Of a DNA stretch of 5,164 nt, positions 1 through 5,164 are shown piece after piece. The DNA is from Actinomycetes bacterium (GTDB lineage Bacteria > Actinomycetota > Acidimicrobiia > Acidimicrobiales > RAAP-2). Below the pieces are notes generated by a model. The model did no database searches. It was not told where the DNA came from and worked only from the letters and a program-made list of their open reading frames with translations. Within the stretch, counting starts at the first letter, position 1, and the number at the start of each line of letters is the position of its first letter. The translations under genes were made by a program, and so were the position numbers. The stretch spans positions 1 to 5,164 of the forward strand of contig JAJZMN010000165.1 in the NCBI GenBank assembly GCA_021850345.1, in the 5' to 3' direction.

Positions 1-1384
1 GCTTGCCGTAGCCAGTGGACCCGCGCACGTTGGGGACGACGACGCCGTACCCGGACCGGGCGAGCGCCTGGGCGACCGGATTGAACATCTGGGTCGCCTG
101 CGACTCGGGCCCCCCGTGCACGATCACCACCACCGGCGGCGGTGCCGTCGTCGTGAGGGACGGAGGCCGGAGCACGAAGAGCGGGATGCGCTCGCCGTCG
201 AAGGCGGCGATCTCCGCCGTCTCGAGCGGCGACAGGTCGGCGGGCTGCACCGGCGAAGGGCTCTCGGTGAGCCGTCTGGGTGGGGCTCCCACCCGGCCGG
301 CCCACACGTCGCCGGCTCGCCTCGGCGTCGTGAGCGAGTGGAACACCTCCGTGCCCGAGTGGTCCAGCTTCGGCGGCGCAGCCACGTACGGGTCCACCAC
401 GCCGGGCTCTTCGAGGGGGACCTCCCCGAGCTCGCGCAGGTGCGCCGTGTCGAAGAGGCGCATCACGCTCGCTCCGTGACGGTTCTCGACGACGAGCAGC
501 ACGCTGCCGTCGGCGCTCGTGACCGGTACCGCGTCCCAGTTCCCGTCGGTGACCGGCGCCGTGGACGTCTCCGCCGGTGCACCTGACGACACGTCGCAGC
601 GGACCACGACGGCGTGCTCCGTTCCGACGCTGGACGAGACGAAGAAGGTGTCCGGACCTGCCCACGCCGGCCAGCGCACCTCCGCAGCCTCCTGTGGATG
701 TGCCAGGACCACGCTCGACTCCCCGCTCCGAGTGTCGACGAGGAGCAGGTCGACATCGAGCGGGCGTTCCCCCGGCCGCTCGATCGCCACGTACCGCCCG
801 TCCGGCGAGAAGCCGGACGACGGCATGCACCAGCCGCCACCCGTGTACAGGGCGCGGTGGGCTCCCGACTCGAGCTCGCACACCCACACGTCGAAGTCGA
901 CCCCGTTGCGCCGGTTCGAGACGTAGGCCAGGAGCGACCCGTCAGGTGAGACGCCCGCCAGGTGGTGGCCGTACTGCGGCGCGTCGGTCAGCGCGACCAT
1001 GTCCGACCTGGCACGAGCGGGAAGTCCGGGCCGGTCCAGGTCGACGAGGTACAGCTGGTGGTGCTCGTCGCCTGTGGCGTCGACCTGCAAGACGGCGTTG
1101 CGGGTTCCCGGCACGTAGCGCGCGGCGGCGACCGGGTCGCACAGCGCGCTCTTCTGGACGAGCTCGCCGGAGACGAGCTCGTAGAGCTGCATGGTCCCCG
1201 TGAGGTCGCTTCGCACGAGGAGCCTCGGGTCTTCGGGCGCCGGGAGGGCCGCGGACGCCGGGAGGGCCGCGGACGCCGGGAGGGCCGCGGACGCCGGGAG
1301 GCCCGCGGACGCCGTGGGCTCGACGTCCGCGAAGTAGGTGGCGCGCGCCTCGAGGAGCGCACGCATGACCGTGCCCTCGCTCAC
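1..1384 (-). CDS. S9-family serine peptidase (prolyl oligopeptidase / acylaminoacyl-peptidase-like), C-terminus cut off by the window edge
   Basis: Reading leftward, 461 codons are open to the window edge. Family members hydrolyse peptides, usually in the cytoplasm, using an N-terminal beta-propeller that gates a C-terminal alpha/beta-hydrolase domain. The propeller is visible as TolB/PD40-type blades with SPDG motifs near residues 146 and 191 (VSPDGSLLAYVSN, FSPDGRYVAIE). The hydrolase domain starts near residue 375. It shows the oxyanion-region motif HGGPE (423-427) and NVRGSTGYGK (452-461), both typical of S9. The nucleophile GxSxGG and the rest of the triad lie beyond the edge; S9 proteins of this kind are usually about 600-650 residues. 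I chose GTG at 1384 because its GTGA overlaps the methyltransferase stop. ATG at 1405 and ATG at 1366 are in-frame alternatives, the latter with a weak GAGGG upstream. An odd Ala/Pro/Leu-rich repeat lies at residues 24-49. The family call is secure; substrate and activity are unknown. Confidence 0.93.
   Translation of the reverse strand, partial: MSEGTVMRALLEARATYFADVEPTASAGLPASAALPASAALPASAALPAPEDPRLLVRSDLTGTMQLYELVSGELVQKSALCDPVAAARYVPGTRNAVLQVDATGDEHHQLYLVDLDRPGLPARARSDMVALTDAPQYGHHLAGVSPDGSLLAYVSNRRNGVDFDVWVCELESGAHRALYTGGGWCMPSSGFSPDGRYVAIERPGERPLDVDLLLVDTRSGESSVVLAHPQEAAEVRWPAWAGPDTFFVSSSVGTEHAVVVRCDVSSGAPAETSTAPVTDGNWDAVPVTSADGSVLLVVENRHGASVMRLFDTAHLRELGEVPLEEPGVVDPYVAAPPKLDHSGTEVFHSLTTPRRAGDVWAGRVGAPPRRLTESPSPVQPADLSPLETAEIAAFDGERIPLFVLRPPSLTTTAPPPVVVIVHGGPESQATQMFNPVAQALARSGYGVVVPNVRGSTGYGK
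1238..1314 (-). repeat. 18-bp in-frame tandem repeat (about 4.3 copies) in the peptidase gene
   Basis: On the plus strand the unit GGGAGGGCCGCGGACGCC recurs with a period of 18 bases over 77 bases. The only mismatch inside the array is at 1302 (C instead of G). On the coding strand it gives repeated Pro-Ala-Ser-Ala-Ala-Leu hexapeptides at about residues 24-49 of the S9 peptidase; the first unit has Gly for Ala because of the mismatch. The array sits between the N-terminal helix (ARATYFADVEP) and the first propeller strand (RLLVRSDLTG). Because the unit is a multiple of three, gain or loss of copies keeps the reading frame. Confidence 0.92.
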
Positions 1385-2121
1385 CGGGCCGCTCGCTTCT
1401 GCCATACCGAGATGTGGGAGTCGCTGTCGGCGGTGAACGGCTCGCGCGTCCAGTCGGCCCACCGCTCACGAAGCGTCATCCCGGCGATCCGCGCCATGAG
1501 GTCGAGCTCTGCCGGCCACGCGTAGCGGAAGGGCATGGAGATCACCTGCATCTCCCCGTCCGAGATCAGGTAGTGGTGCGACGTGAGCCGCTGGGTCGCC
1601 ACGTCGATCTCGTCGAAGCCGAGGTGCGTCGGGCTCACGTCGAACGGCCGCACCGTTTCACCGGGGGGAAGCCGCTGGAGCTGCGGCACCCCGACCTCCA
1701 CGACGAAGCAGCCTCCCGGCTCCAGATGCTCCGCCACGTTGCAGAAGCAGGCGACCTGCGCCTCCTGGGTCGTCAGGTTGCCGATCGTGTTGTACACGAG
1801 GTACGCGAGGGAGAAGCGCTTCCCCACCTTGACCGTGGCGAAGTCGCCGATGGTGACCCCGACGCGCTCTCCTCCGGGTTTCTCCCGAAGTCGTGCCACC
1901 ATCTGCGGCGAGAGGTCGATCCCATGCACCTCGATCCCCATCTCGCTGAGCGGCAGCGCGAGCCTTCCGGTGCCGATGCCGAGCTCGAGCGCGTCGCCGC
2001 CCCACGCCAACCCTGCGAGGAATTGCACTGCGGGCTCGACGCGGTCGGCTCCGAACATCTCGGCAGACGTCTCGTCGTAACGTGCGGCGACGGGCTCGTC
2101 GAAGAAGTTGGGCGTGCTCAC
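1381..2121 (-). CDS. Class I SAM-dependent methyltransferase
   Basis: This predicted 246-residue soluble protein has a Rossmann-fold methyltransferase core. Motif I, the SAM-binding glycine loop, is ALELGIGTG at residues 44-52. The acidic residue expected to bind the ribose is D69 in HGIDLS, and a motif II/III-like GDFA lies at 92-95. The chain then runs through YNTIGNL and a post-motif LEPGGCFVVEVG strand to a C-terminal beta half ending SHISVWQKRAAR. The arrangement resembles the small Methyltransf_25-type enzymes common in actinobacteria, whose substrates are mostly unknown; nothing here identifies the acceptor. I chose GTG at 2121 because homologues typically begin just before a FFDEPVAARYDE-like helix, and the open frame upstream has no methyltransferase character. 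No good Shine-Dalgarno precedes it. The stop overlaps the next gene's GTG by 4 bases, suggesting translational coupling with the S9 peptidase. Confidence 0.92.
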   Translation of the reverse strand: MSTPNFFDEPVAARYDETSAEMFGADRVEPAVQFLAGLAWGGDALELGIGTGRLALPLSEMGIEVHGIDLSPQMVARLREKPGGERVGVTIGDFATVKVGKRFSLAYLVYNTIGNLTTQEAQVACFCNVAEHLEPGGCFVVEVGVPQLQRLPPGETVRPFDVSPTHLGFDEIDVATQRLTSHHYLISDGEMQVISMPFRYAWPAELDLMARIAGMTLRERWADWTREPFTADSDSHISVWQKRAAR

Positions 2122-2222
2122 GCCCAGATACTGGCACCCGTGCCGTTCGCCCGGCGCGACGAGCACCACCCGCCCTCGTGCGAGGAACTGGGGTGCGCAC
2201 ACCGGGGTGGCAGGATGGGATG
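2122..2222. promoter_or_regulatory. Divergent intergenic region between the methyltransferase and VOC genes
   Basis: About 100 bases separate two genes pointing away from each other, so promoters for both directions must lie here or inside the genes. On the minus strand CAGTAT (2133 to 2128) ends six bases before the GTG at 2121. That is the spacing expected of a -10 element driving a leaderless transcript, and it fits the missing Shine-Dalgarno, but no convincing -35 is present. On the plus side AGGA at 2212-2215 lies seven bases before ATG 2223 and is the likely ribosome-binding site. No clear plus-strand promoter is visible. Both promoter assignments are inference. Confidence 0.4.
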
Positions 2223-2639
2223 ATGCAAGGTCGTACGCACCAGCACCCGGACACCGACCGTGGCCGCCGGAGCGACTACTGGGGAGTCGTCCTCGACGCA
2301 CAAGACGCGCACGCGCTGGCCCGGTTCTACCGCGACCTGTTGGGATGGGAGATCGCAAAGGAGGACGCCGAGGGGGCGGCGCTCCTGCCTCCGGACGGTG
2401 TGGCGTACCTCGCGGTCCAGACGAACCACCACTATGTGCGGCCGGTCTGGCCCGACGATGGCCATTCCCAGCAGATGATGCTCCATCTCGACTTCGAGGT
2501 CGACGACCTCGACGCGGCTGTCGACAGCGCCCTCGCAGCAGGAGCCGAGCTCGCGGCTACACAGCCCCAGCACGACGTGCGGGTCATGCTCGACCCGGCG
2601 GGACACCCCTTCTGCCTCTACCGAGGTACCCCGGACTGA
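2223..2639 (+). CDS. VOC superfamily (glyoxalase-like) protein
   Basis: A 138-residue single-domain protein with the paired beta-alpha-beta-beta-beta layout of the vicinal oxygen chelate fold. The first module starts at YWGVVLDAQDAHALARFY (19-36) followed by DLLGWEI. The second starts at LHLDFEVDDLDAAVD, with H88 in the first strand, and closes with DPAGHPFCLY (124-133). This matches the Glyoxalase_6-like group, which includes glyoxalase, dioxygenase and antibiotic-resistance relatives but many members of unknown function. The usual metal site looks incomplete: the first strand has WGVV with no His, and the last strand has FCL where many enzymes carry Glu. It may therefore be a binding protein or a non-metal member. 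Two adjacent in-frame ATGs (2220, 2223) exist; 2223 is better spaced from AGGA. It is divergent from the methyltransferase and is followed by a hairpin. The fold is confident, the function unknown. Confidence 0.9.
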   Translation: MQGRTHQHPDTDRGRRSDYWGVVLDAQDAHALARFYRDLLGWEIAKEDAEGAALLPPDGVAYLAVQTNHHYVRPVWPDDGHSQQMMLHLDFEVDDLDAAVDSALAAGAELAATQPQHDVRVMLDPAGHPFCLYRGTPD

Positions 2640-2685
2640 CGCGCGCTCGCCTGCGGGCCTTGGTCGCTGAGCCGGCCCGGGTGCG

Positions 2686-2710
2686 CCGGTCGCCGAAACG
2701 GCGACGCCGG
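2686..2710 (+). terminator. Hairpin after the VOC gene, probable terminator
   Basis: GTCGCCG (2689-2695) and CGGCGAC (2699-2705) form a perfect 7-bp stem with an AAA loop. CCG (2686-2688) and CGG (2708-2710) can extend it across a 2-base bulge. It begins about 50 bases after the VOC stop and ahead of the protease promoter candidate. There is no uridine tract beyond a short TTT at 2715-2717, which is common for actinobacterial terminators. Termination is inferred from position and stem stability. Confidence 0.45.
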
Positions 2711-2715
2711 GACGT

Positions 2716-2747
2716 TTGACCCTTGCAGGCATCTCACGCACGGTCAA
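2716..2747 (+). promoter_or_regulatory. Candidate promoter of the protease gene, overlapped by an inverted repeat
   Basis: TTGACC (2716-2721) is one base off the sigma-70 -35 consensus. Seventeen bases downstream lies CACGGT (2739-2744), a weak -10 keeping the conserved second A and last T. That would give a leader of roughly 45 bases before ATG 2796. TTGACC is also mirrored exactly by GGTCAA (2742-2747), so the arms of an inverted repeat cover both promoter elements, as an operator might. The arms are only 6 bp, so chance is possible. Confidence 0.35.
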
Positions 2748-2786
2748 CAGTCGGTGGTGGCTGCACGAAAGCGCACGCCAGTCGCT

Positions 2787-2790
2787 GGAG
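2787..2790 (+). promoter_or_regulatory. Ribosome-binding site deciding the protease start
   Basis: GGAG lies five bases before ATG 2796, good spacing for translation initiation. The upstream in-frame GTG at 2754 has no purine-rich sequence in front of it. This supports a protein starting MWNHPAEHE. Confidence 0.65.
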
Positions 2791-2795
2791 ACGAC

Positions 2796-3992
2796 ATGTG
2801 GAACCACCCGGCCGAGCATGAGGCGTCCCCGGCAGCGGTCACCGTTACCGGCACAAAGGACCACGAGACCGACCACGAGACCGACCACGGCGCGGCGCCC
2901 CACCCTCTCGGAGCGCGACGGCCGTTGCGGCCCGGGCAGGTAGTCGCGCTCGTCGTCGTTGTCGTCCTCCTGGCGTGCGGGATCGGCCTCGGCATCGGCT
3001 ACGCCGTGTACGGCACGTCCAGCAGGACCGCAGCCCCGCCGACGGGCGGGACGCCGTTCGGCAGCTCCGCCAAGATCTCCGCTGTCGCCGCGCGGGTCGC
3101 ACCCGAGACCGTCGACATCACCACCACACTCGCCTACCAGACAATGGTGAGCGCTGGAACCGGAATGGTCGTGACCTCGTCCGGCAGGGTGATCACCAAC
3201 AACCACGTCATCGCGGGCGCCACGACCATCAAGGCGACCGATCTCGGCAACGGCAGGACGTACGGGGCCGTCGTGGTCGGCTACGACGCCATGAACGACG
3301 TCGCCGTCTTGCAGCTCGAGGGCGCGTCCACACTGCCGACGGTCCGGTTCGCCCAGTCCTCCGTCAGACTCGGCGACACGGTGGTCGCCATCGGCAACGC
3401 CGGCGGGAAGGGCGTGCCGACTGCCGCGGCTGGCGTGGTGACCGGGCTGGACCAGACGATCACAGCGCGCTCGGAGCTCTCGGGGACCACCGAGCACCTC
3501 ACCGGGCTCATCGAGACCAACGCCGCCATCCAGTCCGGCCAGTCGGGCGGCCCGCTCGTCAACTCCCACGCACGCGTCGTGGGCATGGTCACGGCCGGCT
3601 CGTCGGACTTCGAGCTCAGCCAGAACGCGAGCCAAGGCTACGCGGTCGCTGCTCCGAAGTTCCGCTCCATCGCCGGTGACATCGTGCGGGGCAGGGAGTC
3701 GGCGACGGTTCACGTCGGCCCGACCGCCTTCCTCGGAGTCATGGTGACGTCCACCCAGCAGACAGGGGCGCTCGTCGTCGAGGTCCTGCCCACATCGCCG
3801 GCCGCGGGTGCCGGCATCGTGCCGGGTGATCTCATCATCGGCCTCGGTGGCCGGGCGGTGCAGTCCCCCGACACGGTGTCGCGCGTCCTGGCTCCCCTCG
3901 ATCCCGGGGCGACCATCCAGGTCCAGGTGCTCGGCGCCGGCGGGCAGCCGCGTACGGTCACGGTCACCCTCGTCGCGGGACCCCCTGCCTAG
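2796..3992 (+). CDS. Membrane-anchored trypsin-like serine protease with PDZ domain (HtrA/DegP-like, S1C)
   Basis: A 398-residue protein, probably cleaving or quality-controlling proteins outside the membrane. Domains in order: a cytoplasmic tail of about 46 residues rich in His, Asp and Glu, with a 12-bp repeat; one hydrophobic segment (about 48-70) preceded by Arg residues, likely an uncleaved signal anchor; a Pro/Gly/Ser linker; the protease domain (about 90-300); and a PDZ domain (about 312-395) starting at FLGVMV. The triad is visible as H137 in TNNHVIAG, D168 in NDVAVLQL and S250 in GQSGGPLV. The order and spacing fit HtrA proteases, although the serine loop has Gln where Asn is usual. 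The single PDZ and single anchor match actinobacterial HtrA/PepD-type proteins. The start at 2796 is chosen for its GGAG site. A promoter candidate lies upstream and a perfect hairpin downstream, so it is probably monocistronic. The natural substrate is unknown. Confidence 0.94.
   Translation: MWNHPAEHEASPAAVTVTGTKDHETDHETDHGAAPHPLGARRPLRPGQVVALVVVVVLLACGIGLGIGYAVYGTSSRTAAPPTGGTPFGSSAKISAVAARVAPETVDITTTLAYQTMVSAGTGMVVTSSGRVITNNHVIAGATTIKATDLGNGRTYGAVVVGYDAMNDVAVLQLEGASTLPTVRFAQSSVRLGDTVVAIGNAGGKGVPTAAAGVVTGLDQTITARSELSGTTEHLTGLIETNAAIQSGQSGGPLVNSHARVVGMVTAGSSDFELSQNASQGYAVAAPKFRSIAGDIVRGRESATVHVGPTAFLGVMVTSTQQTGALVVEVLPTSPAAGAGIVPGDLIIGLGGRAVQSPDTVSRVLAPLDPGATIQVQVLGAGGQPRTVTVTLVAGPPA
2859..2889 (+). 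repeat. 12-bp tandem repeat encoding a His/Asp/Glu ladder in the protease N-terminal tail
   Basis: GACCACGAGACC repeats with a period of 12 bases, two full copies and a 7-base third, without mismatch. It encodes DHETDHETDH at residues 22-31, placing His at 23, 27 and 31, on the side of the membrane predicted to be cytoplasmic. Confidence 0.85.
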
Positions 3993-4049
3993 GCACGGCG
4001 AGGCGCCAGGACGCCAAGGTGACTTCGGCCCCTCCGGCCCGGCGCTGAG

Positions 4050-4070
4050 ACCTCCCCACGATGGGGAGGT
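4050..4070 (+). terminator. Perfect 9-bp hairpin between the protease and ATPase genes
   Basis: ACCTCCCCA (4050-4058) and TGGGGAGGT (4062-4070) are exact reverse complements around a CGA loop. It lies 58 bases after the protease stop and 53 bases before the proposed ATPase start. There is no clear U-tract; the nearest T-rich stretch is CTTTCTC, about 14 bases on. A terminator for the protease transcript is most likely. Its position in the ATPase leader also allows an operator or attenuator role. The rest of the 130-base gap shows nothing further I can support. Confidence 0.55.
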
Positions 4071-4122
4071 GCGCGCGAGCGACCTTTCTCGAACCCGGCC
4101 CGCCGGCGAAGCACCGGGCGCG

Positions 4123-5164
4123 GTGACGACTGGGCTCAGCAGCGCTGAGGTCGCGGCGCGGGTGGCCGCGGGCGCCGTGAACGTGGTGGCGCCAGGAGGC
4201 GGGCGGAGCGTCGTCCAGATCCTCCGCGCCAACGTGCTCACGAGATTCAACGCCATCCTCGGCGCCCTCTTCGCCGTGGTCCTCGTCTTCGGCCCGCTCC
4301 AAGACGGGCTCTTCGGCATCGTCCTCGCCGTGAACGCCCTCATGGGCATCGCCCAAGAGCTGCGTGCCAAGCACGCCCTGGACCGGCTCGCACTCCTCAC
4401 GGCCCCGCACGCGCATGTCGTCCGGGACGGCGCGCCCCGGGACATCCCGGTCCAAGACGTCGTCGTCGACGACCTCTTGGAGCTGCGGCCGGGCGACCAG
4501 ATCGCCGTCGACGGCACCGTGCTCGCCGCGGCCGGGCTCGAGGTCGACGAGTCCCTCCTGAGCGGCGAGTCGATGCCGGTCGAAAAGCGCGCGCGAGACA
4601 CCCTCCTCTCGGGCAGCGCGGTGCTGGCCGGGCACGGCACCATGCGGGCCGACCGGGTGGGCGCCGACGCATTCGCCCAGCGCCTCGAATTGGATGCTCG
4701 CCGCTTCGATCTCGTCCGTTCGGAACTGCGCCAAGGGGTCAACCGCATCCTCCGGGTGATCGGCTGGCTGATGGTGCCCCTCGGCGCCCTCCTCGTGACG
4801 AGCCAGGTGGTCCGGTCGGGTCAGAGCCTCGGCGACGCCGTGAGGGGAAGCGTCGCCGGTGTCGGTGCCATGGTCCCAGAGGGGCTCGTACTGCTCACCA
4901 CGATCGCCTTCGCGCTGGGAGCCGTCAGGTTGACCCGCCGACGGGTCCTGGTCCAGGAGCTGGCTGCCATCGAAGGGCTCGCCCGGGTGGACGTGCTGTG
5001 CATCGACAAGACGGGCACGCTGACCGAGCCCGGGCTGCACCTCGCAGACGTCGTCGCGGTCGACGGCGCACCGGTGCGCGAGGCGCTGGGGGCGATCGCC
5101 GCAGGCGACCCCGCCCCCAACGCGACGATGCTCGCATCCCGCGCCCTTCCGGCGACCGAGGGCT
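4123..5164 (+). CDS. CtpE-like cation-transporting P-type ATPase, N-terminal 347 residues (cut by the window edge)
   Basis: This is an inner-membrane pump that couples ATP hydrolysis to cation movement through a phospho-aspartate. Features in order: an N-terminal GLSSAEVAARVAAGAVN segment; TM1 and TM2 at about 43-57 and 59-78; an actuator domain with SGES (147-150), where TGES is usual; TM3 at about 209-226; TM4 at about 244-268 containing the ion-site motif PEGL (252-255); then the phosphorylation motif DKTGTLTE with D295. The nucleotide-binding domain, hinge and later TM helices lie off the window. The lack of heavy-metal-binding domains, PEGL in place of CPC, and the VQELAAIEGLARVDV stretch resemble mycobacterial CtpE, reported as a calcium transporter; the ion here is inferred only. 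GTG 4123 is chosen because it places the conserved GLSSAEV segment at the N-terminus; the Shine-Dalgarno is weak. GTG 4069, inside the hairpin, is an alternative. Confidence 0.93.
   Translation, partial: MTTGLSSAEVAARVAAGAVNVVAPGGGRSVVQILRANVLTRFNAILGALFAVVLVFGPLQDGLFGIVLAVNALMGIAQELRAKHALDRLALLTAPHAHVVRDGAPRDIPVQDVVVDDLLELRPGDQIAVDGTVLAAAGLEVDESLLSGESMPVEKRARDTLLSGSAVLAGHGTMRADRVGADAFAQRLELDARRFDLVRSELRQGVNRILRVIGWLMVPLGALLVTSQVVRSGQSLGDAVRGSVAGVGAMVPEGLVLLTTIAFALGAVRLTRRRVLVQELAAIEGLARVDVLCIDKTGTLTEPGLHLADVVAVDGAPVREALGAIAAGDPAPNATMLASRALPATEG

Noticed and set aside
1414..2223. Plus-strand open frame of 269 codons opposite the methyltransferase.
   Set aside because: The product has no recognisable domain, while the minus strand carries a full methyltransferase with a SAM-binding motif.
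2122..2358. N-terminal extension of the methyltransferase up to 2358.
   Set aside because: The added 79 residues are Arg/Gly/Ser-rich, resemble no methyltransferase and would overlap the divergent VOC gene.
2754..2795. Longer protease starting at GTG 2754.
   Set aside because: There is no ribosome-binding site before it, whereas ATG 2796 has GGAG at ideal spacing. It would also leave almost no room after the candidate promoter.
2967..2978. Lipobox-like LLAC at protease residues 58-61, suggesting a lipoprotein.
   Set aside because: It lies in the middle of the hydrophobic segment after a long 46-residue N-terminal tail, and hydrophobic residues continue beyond the Cys. A signal anchor fits better, though lipidation is not excluded.
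4069..4122. ATPase starting at GTG 4069 with the GGGGAGG upstream as ribosome-binding site.
   Set aside because: The purine run touches the GTG with no spacing and is buried in the hairpin stem, and the 18 extra residues have no family character. It is kept only as an alternative.
2118..4748. Minus-strand open frame of 876 codons running antisense to the VOC gene, the protease and the start of the ATPase.
   Set aside because: Its product is low-complexity, rich in Arg, Ala, Gly and Asp with no recognisable domain. It is explained by the G/C-rich third codon positions of the real plus-strand genes, which show clear catalytic motifs.
3964..5040. Minus-strand open frame of 358 codons opposite the ATPase.
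   Set aside because: It is antisense to a frame with DKTGTLTE, PEGL and the other P-type ATPase motifs, and the composition of its product is typical of a shadow frame.

Overview
The window is high-GC DNA (roughly 70% G+C by eye), with GTG starts, few clear Shine-Dalgarno sites and strong G/C bias at third codon positions. Together with the protein types, especially a P-type ATPase resembling mycobacterial CtpE, this points to a chromosomal segment of an actinomycete-type bacterium (Actinomycetota). The genus cannot be named from the sequence.

The left 2.1 kb is on the minus strand. It reads as a two-gene unit: a class I SAM-dependent methyltransferase (2121 to 1381), followed with a 4-base GTGA overlap by an S9-family prolyl-oligopeptidase-like peptidase. 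The peptidase runs off the left edge before its catalytic serine. Its N-terminus carries an in-frame 18-bp tandem repeat.

A divergent spacer of about 100 bp separates these genes from the plus-strand genes. These are a small VOC/glyoxalase-like protein (2223-2639), a membrane-anchored trypsin-like (HtrA/S1C type) serine protease with a C-terminal PDZ domain (2796-3992), and the N-terminal part of a CtpE-like cation-transporting P-type ATPase (from 4123, running off the right edge). The spacers before the protease and before the ATPase each hold a perfect G+C-rich hairpin, so the three plus-strand genes are probably transcribed largely independently.

The genes do not form a recognisable pathway. 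The most that can be said is that the protease and the ion pump both act at the cell envelope, and that the methyltransferase and peptidase are probably translationally coupled. I see no RNA gene, mobile element, CRISPR array, phage gene or toxin-antitoxin pair, and nothing I would call a new system. The most unusual local features are the two short tandem repeats inside genes (peptidase and protease) and the promoter/inverted-repeat arrangement upstream of the protease.
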